Shown here one piece after another: positions 16,759 to 25,862 of a stretch of 64,000 bases of DNA. Origin of the DNA: Streptomyces umbrinus (GTDB lineage Bacteria; Actinomycetota; Actinomycetes; Streptomycetales; Streptomycetaceae); contig NZ_JAUSZI010000002.1 in NCBI RefSeq assembly GCF_030817415.1, forward strand, positions 11,321,501-11,385,500, read 5' to 3'. The notes under the pieces were generated by a model, which saw nothing but the letters and a program-made list of their open reading frames with translations, was not told the origin of the DNA and did not search any database. The translations under genes and the position numbers were made by a program. Position 1 is the stretch's first letter, and each line of letters begins with the position of its first letter.

Positions 16759-18924
16759 ATGTCCTCCCAACCCCCCACCCGCCGCCGTCTGTTGACACTC
16801 GCAGCCGGGACAGCCGCCGCCCCGCTCGCGCACGGGGCCGCATCGGCGCATGCCGCCACCGACGTGGCCCCGACCGCGATCGCCGCCCGAGCCACTACCG
16901 TTGCTTCGGTGTCCGCACCGCCGACCTGGTTCGTAGTCCCCTTCGCGCTGGATCAAGTCACCCTCGGCAACGGGGTGTTCCGCCAGAAGCGCGATCTGAT
17001 GCTCGAATACGCGAGGACCTACCCGGCCGACCGCATCCTGGCCGTCTTCCGGGCCAACGCCGGACTCGACACCCGCGGGGCCCGGCCGCCCGGCGGCTGG
17101 GAGACCTCCGACGGCAACCTGCGCGGCCACTACGGAGGCCACTTCCTCACCCTCATCGCCCAGGCGTACGCCGACACACGGGAGTCCGCCCTCAAGACCA
17201 AGCTCGACCACCTGGTCGGCGCGCTCGGCGAATGCCAGAAGGCCCTGGCGCAGAGCGGCTCGCCGAGACCGAGCCACCCCGGCTATCTGGCGGCGTACCC
17301 GGAGACGCAGTTCATCCTGTTGGAGAGCTACACGACGTACCCCACCATCTGGGCGCCGTACTACACCTGTCACAAGATCATGCGCGGTCTCCTCGACGCG
17401 CACACCCTGGCCGGCAATGGCGAGGCCCTGGAGATCGTCTCGAAGATGGGCGACTGGGTGCACAGCCGACTCGGCCGACTGCCGAAGGCCCAGTTGGAGC
17501 GCATGTGGTCGATCTACATCGCGGGCGAGTACGGCGGCATGAACGAGGTGATGACGGACCTGTACGCCCTCACCGGCCGGGCGGAACACCTGGCAGCCGC
17601 CCGCTGCTTCGACAACACCGCTCTTCTGGACGCCTGCGCCGAGGACCGCGACATCCTCGACGGCCGGCACGCCAACCAGCACATCCCGCAGTTCACCGGC
17701 TATCTGCGGCTCTTCGACCACACGGGGGAGGAGGAGTACGCCGCCGCTGCCCGCAACTTCTGGGGCATGGTCGCGGGCCCCCGGACGTACAGCCTGGGCG
17801 GCACCGGCCAGGGCGAGATGTTCCGGGCCCGGAACGCCATCGCGGCCACCCTGGACGACAAGAACGCCGAGACCTGCGCGACGTACAACACGCTGAAACT
17901 GAGCCGGCAGTTGTTCTTCCACGAGCCGGACCCCGCCTACATGGACCACTACGAGCGGGGCCTGACCAACCACATCCTCGCCTCCCGCCGGGACACCCGC
18001 AGCACGACCAGCCCTCTCGTCACCTACTTCGTGGGAATGGGGCCGGGTGTCGTGCGCGAGTACGACAACACCGGCACCTGCTGCGGCGGCACCGGCATGG
18101 AGAACCACACCAAGTACCAGGACTCGGTGTACTTCCGCTCCGCGGACGGCAGCACGCTGTACGTCAACCTGTATCTGGCCTCCACCTTGCGGTGGCCGGA
18201 ACGGGGCTTCGTCATCGAGCAGACGAGTGACTACCCGGCAGAGGGCGTACGCACCCTGACGTTCCGTGAGGGCAGCGGCGTGCTCGATCTGAAACTGCGG
18301 GTGCCGTTCTGGGCCACGGGAGGCTTCACCGTCACGGTCAACGGGGTGAGGCAACGGGTCGTCGCCGAGTCCGGCAGTTACCTCGCGCTGAGCAGAAACT
18401 GGCAGCGCGGTGACCGGGTCAGCATCTCTGCCCCGTACCGTCTGCGCATCGAGAGGGCGCTGGACGATCCAACTGTCCAGTCGGTGTTCCACGGGCCGGT
18501 GCTGCTCGTCGCCCAGAGCCAGGAACAGGGGTTCCGAATGTTCTCCTTCTACAAGGACTTCAGGCTGCGGGGCGACCTCGCCGACGCGATCCGCCCCGAG
18601 GGCCGGCCGATGCACTTCACCACGCACGGCATGACCCTGGCGCCGTTCTTCGTCGGGGACGACATCCGTTACCACGCCTACTTCAGGCGTTCCGAGCCCG
18701 TGGTCGTGTTCGGGGCGGCGAACTCGGGCGTACCCAACCGAACCCGCGCCGACGGTCTGACCTTCCTCGACGTGCTCTGGGCACAGGCCCCCTTCGAGAC
18801 CTCCGCCCGCTTCGTCGGCGCGGTGCGCGCCCTCGCCGACACCTGGCTGTCCGACGGGTTGTTCACGCGCGCCGAGCGGGACCGTGTCGTCGCGGCGGCG
18901 GTCGGGGCGAACCTGAGGAACTGA
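16759..18924 (+). CDS. Tat-exported GH127-like (DUF1680) glycosidase
   Basis: The 721-residue protein has a twin-arginine signal (TRRRLLTLAAG) and an Ala-rich region ending near ASAHA, so it should be exported folded. The DUF1680 alpha-barrel core shows GHYGGHFLTLIAQAYADT, a GEMF glutamate (E353), E371 and C373 (AETC), and C441-C442 (GTCCGG). These align with the GH127 zinc/cysteine centre. The E353-E371 spacing of 18 differs from the 16 of the first enzyme, so a different subfamily is likely. It probably trims plant arabinosides outside the cell before import. Upstream in-frame sequence belongs to the previous gene's alternate frame and is not coding. Confidence 0.85.
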   Translation: MSSQPPTRRRLLTLAAGTAAAPLAHGAASAHAATDVAPTAIAARATTVASVSAPPTWFVVPFALDQVTLGNGVFRQKRDLMLEYARTYPADRILAVFRANAGLDTRGARPPGGWETSDGNLRGHYGGHFLTLIAQAYADTRESALKTKLDHLVGALGECQKALAQSGSPRPSHPGYLAAYPETQFILLESYTTYPTIWAPYYTCHKIMRGLLDAHTLAGNGEALEIVSKMGDWVHSRLGRLPKAQLERMWSIYIAGEYGGMNEVMTDLYALTGRAEHLAAARCFDNTALLDACAEDRDILDGRHANQHIPQFTGYLRLFDHTGEEEYAAAARNFWGMVAGPRTYSLGGTGQGEMFRARNAIAATLDDKNAETCATYNTLKLSRQLFFHEPDPAYMDHYERGLTNHILASRRDTRSTTSPLVTYFVGMGPGVVREYDNTGTCCGGTGMENHTKYQDSVYFRSADGSTLYVNLYLASTLRWPERGFVIEQTSDYPAEGVRTLTFREGSGVLDLKLRVPFWATGGFTVTVNGVRQRVVAESGSYLALSRNWQRGDRVSISAPYRLRIERALDDPTVQSVFHGPVLLVAQSQEQGFRMFSFYKDFRLRGDLADAIRPEGRPMHFTTHGMTLAPFFVGDDIRYHAYFRRSEPVVVFGAANSGVPNRTRADGLTFLDVLWAQAPFETSARFVGAVRALADTWLSDGLFTRAERDRVVAAAVGANLRN

Positions 18925-18949
18925 CGCCGTCGGGGGCACAGCGCACCGG

Positions 18950-19762
18950 TCAGGGTTTCACGGCCACCGCGCCGAACTGGGGGACCAGGGCAGGGCTGTC
19001 GGACTCGGCACGCCACTCCGCGCACGAGACGAGACCCGGGTCGAGGAGGTCCAGCCCCTCGAAGAAGGCCGTGACCTGTGCGCGGCTGCGGGCGGTGATC
19101 GGCGGGGTGGCGTTCTCGTTCCAGAACTTCATGGCCGGGATGTTGCCCTCGCCGCCGAGGTCGGCGTCGGTGGTGGGATGGGTCAGGACCAGCCAACTGC
19201 CGGACGGAACCGCCGCCATGACCCGCCGCACGATGTCCTGCGCCCGGTCGGTGTCGAGGACGAAGTTGAGGACGCCCAGCATCATGACCGCGACGGGACG
19301 GTCGAGGTCGAGCGTCGCTCCGGCGCGCTCGATGATGGTCTCCGGGTGGTGGGCATCGGCGTCCACGTAGTCCGTGGCACCCTCGGGCGTGCTGGTCAGG
19401 AGCTTCCGGGCGTGGGCGAGCACGACGGGGTCGTTGTCGACGTAGACGATCCGCGACTCGGGGGCGATCCGCTGGGCGATCTCGTGGGTGTTGTCCAGGG
19501 TGGGCAGTCCGGTTCCGATGTCCAGGAACTGCCGCGTCCCGAGGTCGGCGGCCAGATGCCGGACCGCGCGGCCCAGGAACTCACGGTCCGCGCGGGCCAC
19601 GTCCCGGATCACGGGGAACATACCGGCGACCTGGTCACCCACTGCCTGGTCGACTTCGAAGTTGTCCTTCCCGCCGATCCAGTAGTTCCAGACCCGGGCG
19701 TTGTGCGCCACCGCGGTGTTCAGACTCGCCGAACCGCTGGACTGGATCTTGGCTTCACTCAT
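18950..19762 (-). CDS. SAM-dependent methyltransferase (DUF574 type)
   Basis: The 270-residue protein has N-terminal NARVWNYWIGGKDNFEVDQA, a hallmark of a large Streptomyces methyltransferase family. The SAM loop is FLDIGTGLPT, followed by the acidic strand IVYVDNDPVVLAH and ADAHHPE. The substrate is unknown. The start is MSEAK, preceded by AAGGGAAAG, rather than an ATG 35 codons upstream. It converges with the exported GH127-like gene with a 25-bp gap. Confidence 0.85.
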   Translation of the reverse strand: MSEAKIQSSGSASLNTAVAHNARVWNYWIGGKDNFEVDQAVGDQVAGMFPVIRDVARADREFLGRAVRHLAADLGTRQFLDIGTGLPTLDNTHEIAQRIAPESRIVYVDNDPVVLAHARKLLTSTPEGATDYVDADAHHPETIIERAGATLDLDRPVAVMMLGVLNFVLDTDRAQDIVRRVMAAVPSGSWLVLTHPTTDADLGGEGNIPAMKFWNENATPPITARSRAQVTAFFEGLDLLDPGLVSCAEWRAESDSPALVPQFGAVAVKP

Positions 19763-19914
19763 GTCTTTCCCTTCCCCGGACAACACGTCGGGCGTCCTGG
19801 GTGTGTGCGGCCGCCGCAGCGACATCGGACCGTTGCGTCGCCCGTCATTGTGCCGCTCCTTGATCACGGAGTCCCGGGATTCGGCCCGCTGGTCCGTACG
19901 GCGTTCAGCGTCTG

Positions 19915-19952
19915 TACGGCGTCCGGCCCAGGACTCCGGGCCGGACGCCGTA
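19915..19952. terminator. Perfect 15-bp hairpin terminator
   Basis: TACGGCGTCCGGCCC pairs with GGGCCGGACGCCGTA around an 8-base loop. It lies just downstream of the minus-strand anti-sigma-like gene and upstream of the methyltransferase gene. There is no T-run, as is common in high-GC actinomycetes. Confidence 0.75.
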
Positions 19953-19979
19953 TCGGACGGCTGACGGGGATGGGTCGGT

Positions 19980-20720
19980 CTACGGCCAGTGGACGGGGGT
20001 GCCGTCCTTGTGATCCCCGAGCAAGATGACGCGTTCCGGCTCGTCGATGAGGCCGATGTCCGCGCAGGGGCCTTCCGGTTCCTTGTCGGCCGTCTGGAAG
20101 TGGCGTGCCTCCCAGCCGTCGAGGCCGTACCGGGTGAAGAGCTCGCTCATCACCTTCCTGAGCTCGGGGTGGGGGATGCAGGTGCGATCGGCGAAGCGTT
20201 CCTTGAGGTCGGCACGGAGGCGGGAGAGGCCGAGCTGTTCCCGGGTCGGTCCGAGGTAGGGGTCGGCACGGTGGCGTGCGCACTGGTCCTTGCCACCGGG
20301 GTAGACCTTGATGGAACCCTGCAGAGAGCTGTCGACGCATGCGGTGAGCGCGTCGGGCACCGGTTGGCCGAACAACTCGGGCCACCGCTGCCGGCATACG
20401 GCCACCGGATCGTCCGCCCCGGGGTCGAAGCCGACGACGGCATCCCCCTGGGCGGGTCCTACGCAGACCAGCCCCGTCGAGTCCAGAGTGTGTCCCTTGC
20501 CGTCGCCGGCCACCCAGGCGTACGTCCCCGCGGTCGCGCCCGCCACGACCAGCGCCACCACCGGAGCCATGATCAGGGTGCGCCTGCGCCGCTGCCGGGT
20601 GCGTCGGCGCACTTGGGCCAGGATCCGTTCCGCGGCAGGCGAGTTGGGGTCCGTGGCCGAGTCGCCGGGATCCGGATCGCTGTCACGGAGCATTCGATCG
20701 AGCACGTCATCGCTCAGCAT
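19980..20720 (-). CDS. Single-TM membrane protein, probable anti-sigma partner
   Basis: The 246-residue protein starts with an acidic cytoplasmic segment of about 55 residues (MLSDDVLDRMLRDSDPDPGD), then a basic stretch (RRRTRQRRRR). One TM helix (TLIMAPVVALVVAGATAGTYAW) leads to an extracytoplasmic domain with four to five cysteines. Its start overlaps the sigma-factor gene by 14 bases, the arrangement usual for an ECF sigma and its membrane-bound regulator. No ZAS (HxxxCxxC) motif is visible, so the anti-sigma role rests on topology and context. Confidence 0.7.
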   Translation of the reverse strand: MLSDDVLDRMLRDSDPDPGDSATDPNSPAAERILAQVRRRTRQRRRRTLIMAPVVALVVAGATAGTYAWVAGDGKGHTLDSTGLVCVGPAQGDAVVGFDPGADDPVAVCRQRWPELFGQPVPDALTACVDSSLQGSIKVYPGGKDQCARHRADPYLGPTREQLGLSRLRADLKERFADRTCIPHPELRKVMSELFTRYGLDGWEARHFQTADKEPEGPCADIGLIDEPERVILLGDHKDGTPVHWP

Positions 20721-21261
20721 GGTCCTTCTCCTTTGACGGATCCTGGTGCGGGTTCGCCGTGGCGAGGCGTTGACGCAGCCGCTGTCTGGCCCGGTGGAGG
20801 CGGGTGTCGACGGCGCCGACGGAGATGCCCAGCACGGTCGCGATGTCGCTGCGGGACAGGTCGTCCCAGTACGCGAGGCGCAACAGCTCCCGGTCGGCGT
20901 CCGAGGCCTGTGCGAGGGCCGCCGCGAGGCCGTCGCCCGCATCCTCCGCGCCGTACGGGTCGGCGGCGGGCGGTGGATCAGGCTCCGCCCGTTCGGCCAC
21001 CCGCATCAACAGCCGTGCCCAACGCCGTTGACTGCGGGCCTGGTTGGCCAGCACCCGGCGTGCGATGCCGAGCAGCCACAGCACGGCTTCCTCGTCATCG
21101 GCGGGCAGTTGCCGCCTCTTGCGCCAGGCCACCGCGTACACCTCGGCCACCGCGTCGTGCGCCGCCGCCTCACTCGCCCGGCGCAGGCAGTACGCCATCA
21201 CCCGGCGGAAGGTCTGCCGGAACAACTGCTCCAGCCGTTCACTCCGCTCATCCGCGTTCAT
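20707..21261 (-). CDS. ECF RNA polymerase sigma factor
   Basis: The 184-residue protein has region 2 (RRVMAYCLRRASEAAAHDAVAEVYAVAWRK) and region 4 (LLRLAYWDDLSRSDIATVLGISVGAVDTRLHRARQRL). The start is the inner ATG (MNADER). It is followed by an overlapping membrane-protein gene that probably controls it. The 250-bp gap upstream holds no gene that I can support; the sigma factor's own promoter should lie there. Confidence 0.9.
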   Translation of the reverse strand: MNADERSERLEQLFRQTFRRVMAYCLRRASEAAAHDAVAEVYAVAWRKRRQLPADDEEAVLWLLGIARRVLANQARSQRRWARLLMRVAERAEPDPPPAADPYGAEDAGDGLAAALAQASDADRELLRLAYWDDLSRSDIATVLGISVGAVDTRLHRARQRLRQRLATANPHQDPSKEKDHAER

Positions 21262-21511
21262 GCCCAGCAATGTCCACCACGCCCCGATGCCTTACGGCCT
21301 TCCGTCACCGTCCTGATCCGACCACCGTCCTGATCCTGACCACTGGCGGGCCCGCGGCAGTGCTGAGGCCGACGCCGACCCCTCCCCGCTGGCGTGGGCA
21401 CCCCGGAGAGCCGCTGGTCCCGTACAGGTTCGCATCTCGTGTGTCAGTGGCAGGGCCTGTCCGGTCGGCGGGGAGTGGGACGGGACAAGCACTGGGGATT
21501 CGGGGGGCGGC

Positions 21512-22566
21512 TCACTGCACGGCGAGCCAGGCTGCCTGGTCCGGGGCCAGGCGGTTGTTCGCGACGGGGCCGCTGGTCAGCAGGACCGAGGTGTGGTCGG
21601 GCAACTGGTACGGCTCGGCCGAGAGGTTGACCACGCAGACGAAGCCGGGTTCGCGACGGAAGGCGAGGACACCGGCGGGGGCGTCCAGCCAGGTCAGGCT
21701 GCCGTCACCGAGGGCGGGGTACTCGCGGCGCAGTAGAAGGGCGCCGCGGCAGAGCTCCAGCATCGAGGTCCCGTCGCCGGTCAGGGCCTCCACCGTGCAC
21801 GGCACCCAGCCGGCGGGCTGGGGCAGCCAGGGCGCGGCGAGGGCGTCCTCGGGGCTGAAGCCGTACGGCGCCGTCCGCCCGGACCAGGGGATCGGGACAC
21901 GGCAGCCGTCGCGGCCCCGCTCGGTATGGCCCGAACGCTCCCAGACGGGATCCTGGAGGACCCCCCTCGGACAGGTCCTCGACCTCGGCCAGGCCGAGGT
22001 TCCTCGCCCTGGTAGATGTAGGTGCCGCCGGGGAAGGCCAGTGTGAGCAGGGCGGCGGCACGGGCACGCCGGGTACCCAGTTCGAGATCCGCGGGGCCGG
22101 CAGGGACGTAGGACTCGTTGGCCACCCCCTTCCTCGCGGCTTTGCGGCCGCAGCGGCCGGCGTGGCGCATGACGTCGTGGTTGGACATGACCCAGGTGGC
22201 CGGGGCGCCGACCGTGCCGGGCATCGCGAAGGTGTCGTCGATGACGGCGCGCAGGTCCTTCGCGTCCCAACTGGCCATGAGATACCCGAAGTTGAAGGCG
22301 ATGTGCAGACCGTCCGGACGGAGGTGGGCGGCGAGCCGCTCCGGGGTGTCCGTCCATGCCTCGGCGACGAAGGCGCGGTCGCCGGGGTGCTCGTCGGCCA
22401 CCTTCCGCCAGGCCCGATAGATGTCGTGGACCTCGTCGCGGTCCCAGAAAGGGTGCACGCTGCCGTCGTGGCCGGCCAGGTCCGGCAGTTCGGGATCCTT
22501 GACGAGGTCGTGCGCCACGTCCATACGGAAGCCGTCCACGCCGCGCTCGAACCAGAACCGCAGAAC
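21512..22566 (-). pseudogene. GH13 alpha-glucosidase, N-terminus lost and two frameshifts
   Basis: Reading leftward, three frames together give a GH13 C-terminal half: RFWFERGVDGFRMDVAHDL, HIAFNFGYL, PATWVMSNHDVMRH, GTYIYQGEE, then LGLAEVEDL, VLQDPVWERSGHTERGRDG and a beta-sandwich tail ending AWLAVQ. One extra base near 21998-22001 and another in the C-run at 21961-21966 each shift the frame. The coding similarity stops at about 22567, exactly where a tRNA 3'-half sequence begins, so the N-terminal half including the first catalytic-barrel strands is gone. Insertion of the accessory array is the likely cause; the frameshifts may be later decay. Confidence 0.85.
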
Positions 22567-22611
22567 GGACTCATGATCCGTCGGCCGTGGGTTCGAGTCC
22601 CACCCGCCCCA
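22567..22611. repeat. att-like site A1: tRNA 3' half, left end of the array
   Basis: From GGACTCATG to CCCGCCCCA this reads as a tRNA 3' half: CAU loop, TCCGT stem strand, variable CGGCC, T-arm GTGGG TTCGAGT CCCAC and acceptor CCGCCCC plus A. No matching 5' half exists, so it is not a tRNA gene. The left side is GH13 coding sequence. The loop base is CATG here and CATA in the other three copies. It is the leftmost of four such sites. Confidence 0.8.
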
Positions 22612-23371
22612 CCTGCGTAGGCTTCTGACCTGCGGATACGTTCTTTTTTGGGTGTCGGATCGTCAACTTTGCCTGAACGGACTGAATCCGTTGCTCGCGG
22701 GTTGGTGTTGTGGCTGTCGGTGGCTCTTCGAACTGGTCTGACCTGCACAGATGTGCTGCCGCCGCGGTCGGGGACGTTGCTGAATATGGCCGGTGTGAGC
22801 GGCTGGACGTCGAATTCGGGACGCTGGCAGGACACAGGGAAACGGAAGTGTCCGTTCCGATGCCGTGCCGTCGATGCCCGCCAAGGCTGGGCAGGGGCAT
22901 CCGAGTGGTGGGGTGGCGCGAGGTTGGGCCTCGGCTCCGCTGATCACCGAGCCGCTGCCGAGGCCGGCCGGAGCGACGGCCTAACGGCCCGTACTGAAGA
23001 CGGCCGAACCTCTCAAGGAGTCGCATCACGAGGCTGCGAGTCGTGGCCGCGAGATACTACGAGGCGATGGTCCGCTACGGGGAAAGCATTCTCGTGACGG
23101 ACCTCCAGCGCCGGCATCATCAGGGCCGCTGCTCGGGTTCGGCGGGTGCCGAGGGTGAGGTCGGTGGGGTGGCCCTGGTCGCGCAGCGGGGTCGTGATGC
23201 CGGTGTGGGCGCGGCCGTAGCGGGTGACGTGGCGGGTCTCGTCGTGGTTGGAGAGGACCCAGGTGGCGGGGGCGCCGACCGTCGCCAGATCGGTGATCGT
23301 GCGGGCGATGACCTCCCTCAGCTTGTCCGCCTCCCAGGCACACTTGAGGAAGTCGAAGTTGGGTGTGGCTC
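22612..23371. repeat. Cassette I left-end block (P'-like arm plus shared R block)
   Basis: The first ~125 bases (CCTGCGTAGGCTTCTGACCT onward, with a T6 run) recur after sites A2 and A3. The following ~620 bases are nearly identical to 48549-49162 in cassette III; one 15-base indel and a few substitutions are visible. The block ends at GGGTGTGGCTC in both copies, which equals the first 11 bases of the ISKra4-type transposon end at 35126. No convincing gene is encoded except the GH13 fragment below. Confidence 0.85.
23110..23366 (-). pseudogene. GH13 internal fragment (second paralogue)
   Basis: Translated leftward it reads NFDFL, DKLREVIARTITDLATVG, APATWVLSNHDETRH and DLTLGTRRTRAAALM. This is the middle of a GH13 alpha-glucosidase, different from the one at 21.5-22.6 kb. 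Both ends are truncated: on the right at the GGGTGTGGCTC junction and on the left in unrelated sequence. Confidence 0.75.
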
Positions 23372-23636
23372 AAGAGCCGCATCCGTCGAAGTTGGAAGCG
23401 CGCGGGTTCGAAGATTCTCGGACCGAGTTGCTGACGAACCTGCGCGTTGACCCGCTCGTGGTGCTGGACCGAGCGATGTGTTCGTGGCGGACACGCGAGG
23501 TGCGTCAATGGCGACGGACAGCCGGAACATGATGGGCCATGGCAGCCGTCAGGCGATTGGGTCGGTCAAGCCCGGGCTGGGGTGATCGAGTTGGTGTAGG
23601 TGCCGTGCAGGTCGGAAACGTTGGGTTCCACTTGAG
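23372..23636. other. Unassigned 265 bp
   Basis: Between the R block and scoB I see only short broken reading frames (for example ending RTREVRQWRRTAGT) and nothing recognisable. It may be debris of a lost transposon whose end is the GGGTGTGGCTC at 23361. Confidence 0.4.
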
Positions 23637-24287
23637 TCAGCGGGCGGTCGTGGTGCCGTCGTGTTGTAGGGGCGCGTCGGTGCGTGCCGTGATGGTCTCG
23701 ACGCCGACCCCTGGAGCGGTCTCGACCAGGGCGAGGCCGTCCTCGGTGATGTCGAGAACGCCCAGGTCGGTGATCACCCGGTGCACGCAGCCTTCGCCCG
23801 TGAGTGGGAGCGTGCAGTTCTTGAGGATTTTCGGGCTGCCGTCCTTGGCGGTGTGGTCCATGAGGACGATGACGCGGCGGGCGCCGTGGACGAGGTCCAT
23901 GGCGCCGCCCATGCCCTTGACCATCTTGCCGGGGATCATCCAGTTGGCGAGGTCGCCGGTGGCGGAGACCTGCATGGCGCCGAGGACGGCGGTGTCGATG
24001 TGGCCGCCGCGGATCATGCCGAAGGAGAGCGCGGAGTCGAAGAAGCTCGCGCCGGGCTGGACGGTGACGGTCTCCTTGCCCGCGTTGATGAGGTCGGGGT
24101 CGACCTCGTGCTCGCGGGGGTACGGACCGGTGCCCAGGATGCCGTTCTCGGAGTGCAGGACGACATGCACCCCGGGTGGGAGGTGGCCGGGGATGAGGGT
24201 GGGCAGGCCGATGCCGAGGTTGACGTAACTGCCGTCGGTCAGCTCGGCGGCGGCGCGGGCGGCCATCTGGTCGCGGGTCCAGCTCAT
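23637..24287 (-). CDS. scoB: 3-oxoacid CoA-transferase subunit B
   Basis: The 216-residue protein shows the class I CoA-transferase beta-subunit pattern: [17 protein letters not shown], then [14 protein letters not shown]. The SENG glutamate forms the glutamyl-CoA intermediate. It ends with [16 protein letters not shown]. With subunit A it transfers CoA from succinyl-CoA to a 3-oxoacid such as acetoacetate or 3-oxoadipate; which one is not decidable here. Its ATG overlaps the subunit A stop (ATGA). It is the last gene of the cassette I catabolic operon and has a close paralogue at 39.1 kb. Confidence 0.93.
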   Translation of the reverse strand: MSWTRDQMAARAAAELTDGSYVNLGIGLPTLIPGHLPPGVHVVLHSENGILGTGPYPREHEVDPDLINAGKETVTVQPGASFFDSALSFGMIRGGHIDTAVLGAMQVSATGDLANWMIPGKMVKGMGGAMDLVHGARRVIVLMDHTAKDGSPKILKNCTLPLTGEGCVHRVITDLGVLDITEDGLALVETAPGVGVETITARTDAPLQHDGTTTAR

Positions 24288-25075
24288 GCGCGTACGGTCC
24301 CTCGTGTCGTAGGCGTCGAAGACGCGGAAAATCGGAGATGTTCTATGCGTTTGTCGGTGGCCTGGGCGGGGGTGAGGGCCACGACCCGCTGGATAAAGAT
24401 GCCGGGGACATGGATCGTGTCGGGGCCGAGGGCTCCGGGCTCGACGAGTTCCTCGACCTCGGCGATGGTGATCCGGCCCGCCATGGCGGCGAGCGGGTTG
24501 AAGTTGGCGGCGGCCTTGTTGAAGACCAGGTTGCCGTGGGTGTCGCCGCGCCAGGCCCGGACGAAGGCGTAGTCGGTGGTGATGCCATGTTCGAGGACGT
24601 GGTCGCGACCGCCGAATGTGCGGGACTCCTTCGCCGGGGAGGCGACGGCGATGCTGCCGTCGGGCGCGTAGCGCCAGGGCAGACCTCCGTCGGCAACCTG
24701 TGTGCCCACGCCCGCCGGGGTGTAGAAGGCCGGAATGCCGGCGCCGCCGGCTCGCAGCCGCTCGGCGAGGGTGCCCTGCGGGACTAGTTCGACCTCCAGT
24801 TCACCGCTGAGGTACTGGCGGGCGAACTCCTTGTTCTCCCCTACGTAGCTGCCCGTCACGCGGCTGACGCGGCCCTCGGCGAGGAGAACGCCCAGCCCCT
24901 GGCCGTCGACCCCGCAGTTGTTGGAGACGACCTCCAGACCGGTGGCGCCCTGGACGTGCAGGGCGTCGATGAGGGTGGCCGGTATGCCGGACAGGCCGAA
25001 GCCGCCGACTGCCAGCGAGGCCCCGTCGGGGATGTCGGCGACCGCCGCGGCGGCGCTCGCACTGACCTTGTTCAC
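24284..25075 (-). CDS. scoA: 3-oxoacid CoA-transferase subunit A
   Basis: The 263-residue protein has the alpha-subunit CoA-binding signature [21 protein letters not shown], then [18 protein letters not shown] and [13 protein letters not shown]. It starts with GTG after AAAGGA. It is 16 bases from the SDR gene and overlaps scoB, so the three are co-transcribed. It completes the CoA-activation step of the ring-cleavage pathway. Confidence 0.93.
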   Translation of the reverse strand: MNKVSASAAAAVADIPDGASLAVGGFGLSGIPATLIDALHVQGATGLEVVSNNCGVDGQGLGVLLAEGRVSRVTGSYVGENKEFARQYLSGELEVELVPQGTLAERLRAGGAGIPAFYTPAGVGTQVADGGLPWRYAPDGSIAVASPAKESRTFGGRDHVLEHGITTDYAFVRAWRGDTHGNLVFNKAAANFNPLAAMAGRITIAEVEELVEPGALGPDTIHVPGIFIQRVVALTPAQATDKRIEHLRFSASSTPTTRGTVRA

Positions 25076-25091
25076 GTATGGGTCCTTTCAG

Positions 25092-25862
25092 TCAGAGGTC
25101 AGTCGGAGGTTCGGTCGGAGGCCGTCGCAGGGCGTCGGAGATGGACTTGGCGCCGCCGTGTGCGGTGAAGCCGCCGTCGACGGGGATCTCGGCGCCGGTG
25201 ATGAAGGACGCGTCGTCGGAGAGGAGGAAGACCACCAGCGGGGTGATCTCGTCGACGGTGCCGGTGCGGGCCAGCGGTGTCTCGCGGATGTTCGCCTCGC
25301 GGAAGGCGGGCGCGGCGGAGGCGGTCATCTCGGTCTCGATGAAGCCGGGATGGACGGTGTTCACACGGATGCCCCGCGGGCCCAGCTCGACACAGGTCGT
25401 CTTCGACAGGCCGCGCAGCGCCCATTTACTGGCCGTGTACGCGACCGGGTAGTGCCCGGTGAGCCCGGCGGCCGAGCCGACGTTGACGATCGAAGAGCCC
25501 GGCGGCATCAGCGGAGCCAGGTGCTGGATGGCAAGGAGCGGGCCTGTGACGTTGACCGCGTGGACGCGGGCGAAGTCCTCGGGCGTGACCTCGTGCAACC
25601 GCGCGCGCCAGGTGATGCCGGCGTTGTTGACCAGGCCGTGGACCTCTCCGTACTGGCGACGCAGCCCTTCGGCGAGCGCCGCCCATTCCTTCGGCTCGGT
25701 GACGTCCAGGCGCAGACAACCCGGAGCCTCGGTCACATCGGTGGCGACGACCACCGCCCCCGCCCGGGTCAGCGCCTCGGCCTCGGCCGCGCCCTGCCCG
25801 CGCGCGGCTCCGGTGACGACGACGACCTTGCCGTCCAGCCTGTTCGCGGCCCCGCGGTTCAC
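25092..25862 (-). CDS. Short-chain dehydrogenase/reductase
   Basis: The 256-residue classical SDR has the NAD(P) loop TGAARGQGAA, NNAG (LVNNAGITWR), the catalytic Ser in NVGSAAGL, YTASK (Tyr/Lys) and the C-terminal DDASFITGAEIPVDGGF. ATDV at the end of strand 2 suggests NAD preference. It starts with a GTG that overlaps the FAH stop (GTGA), so it is translationally coupled. In this operon it probably oxidises or reduces a hydroxy/oxo-acid after ring cleavage; the substrate is unknown. Confidence 0.9.
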   Translation of the reverse strand: MNRGAANRLDGKVVVVTGAARGQGAAEAEALTRAGAVVVATDVTEAPGCLRLDVTEPKEWAALAEGLRRQYGEVHGLVNNAGITWRARLHEVTPEDFARVHAVNVTGPLLAIQHLAPLMPPGSSIVNVGSAAGLTGHYPVAYTASKWALRGLSKTTCVELGPRGIRVNTVHPGFIETEMTASAAPAFREANIRETPLARTGTVDEITPLVVFLLSDDASFITGAEIPVDGGFTAHGGAKSISDALRRPPTEPPTDL

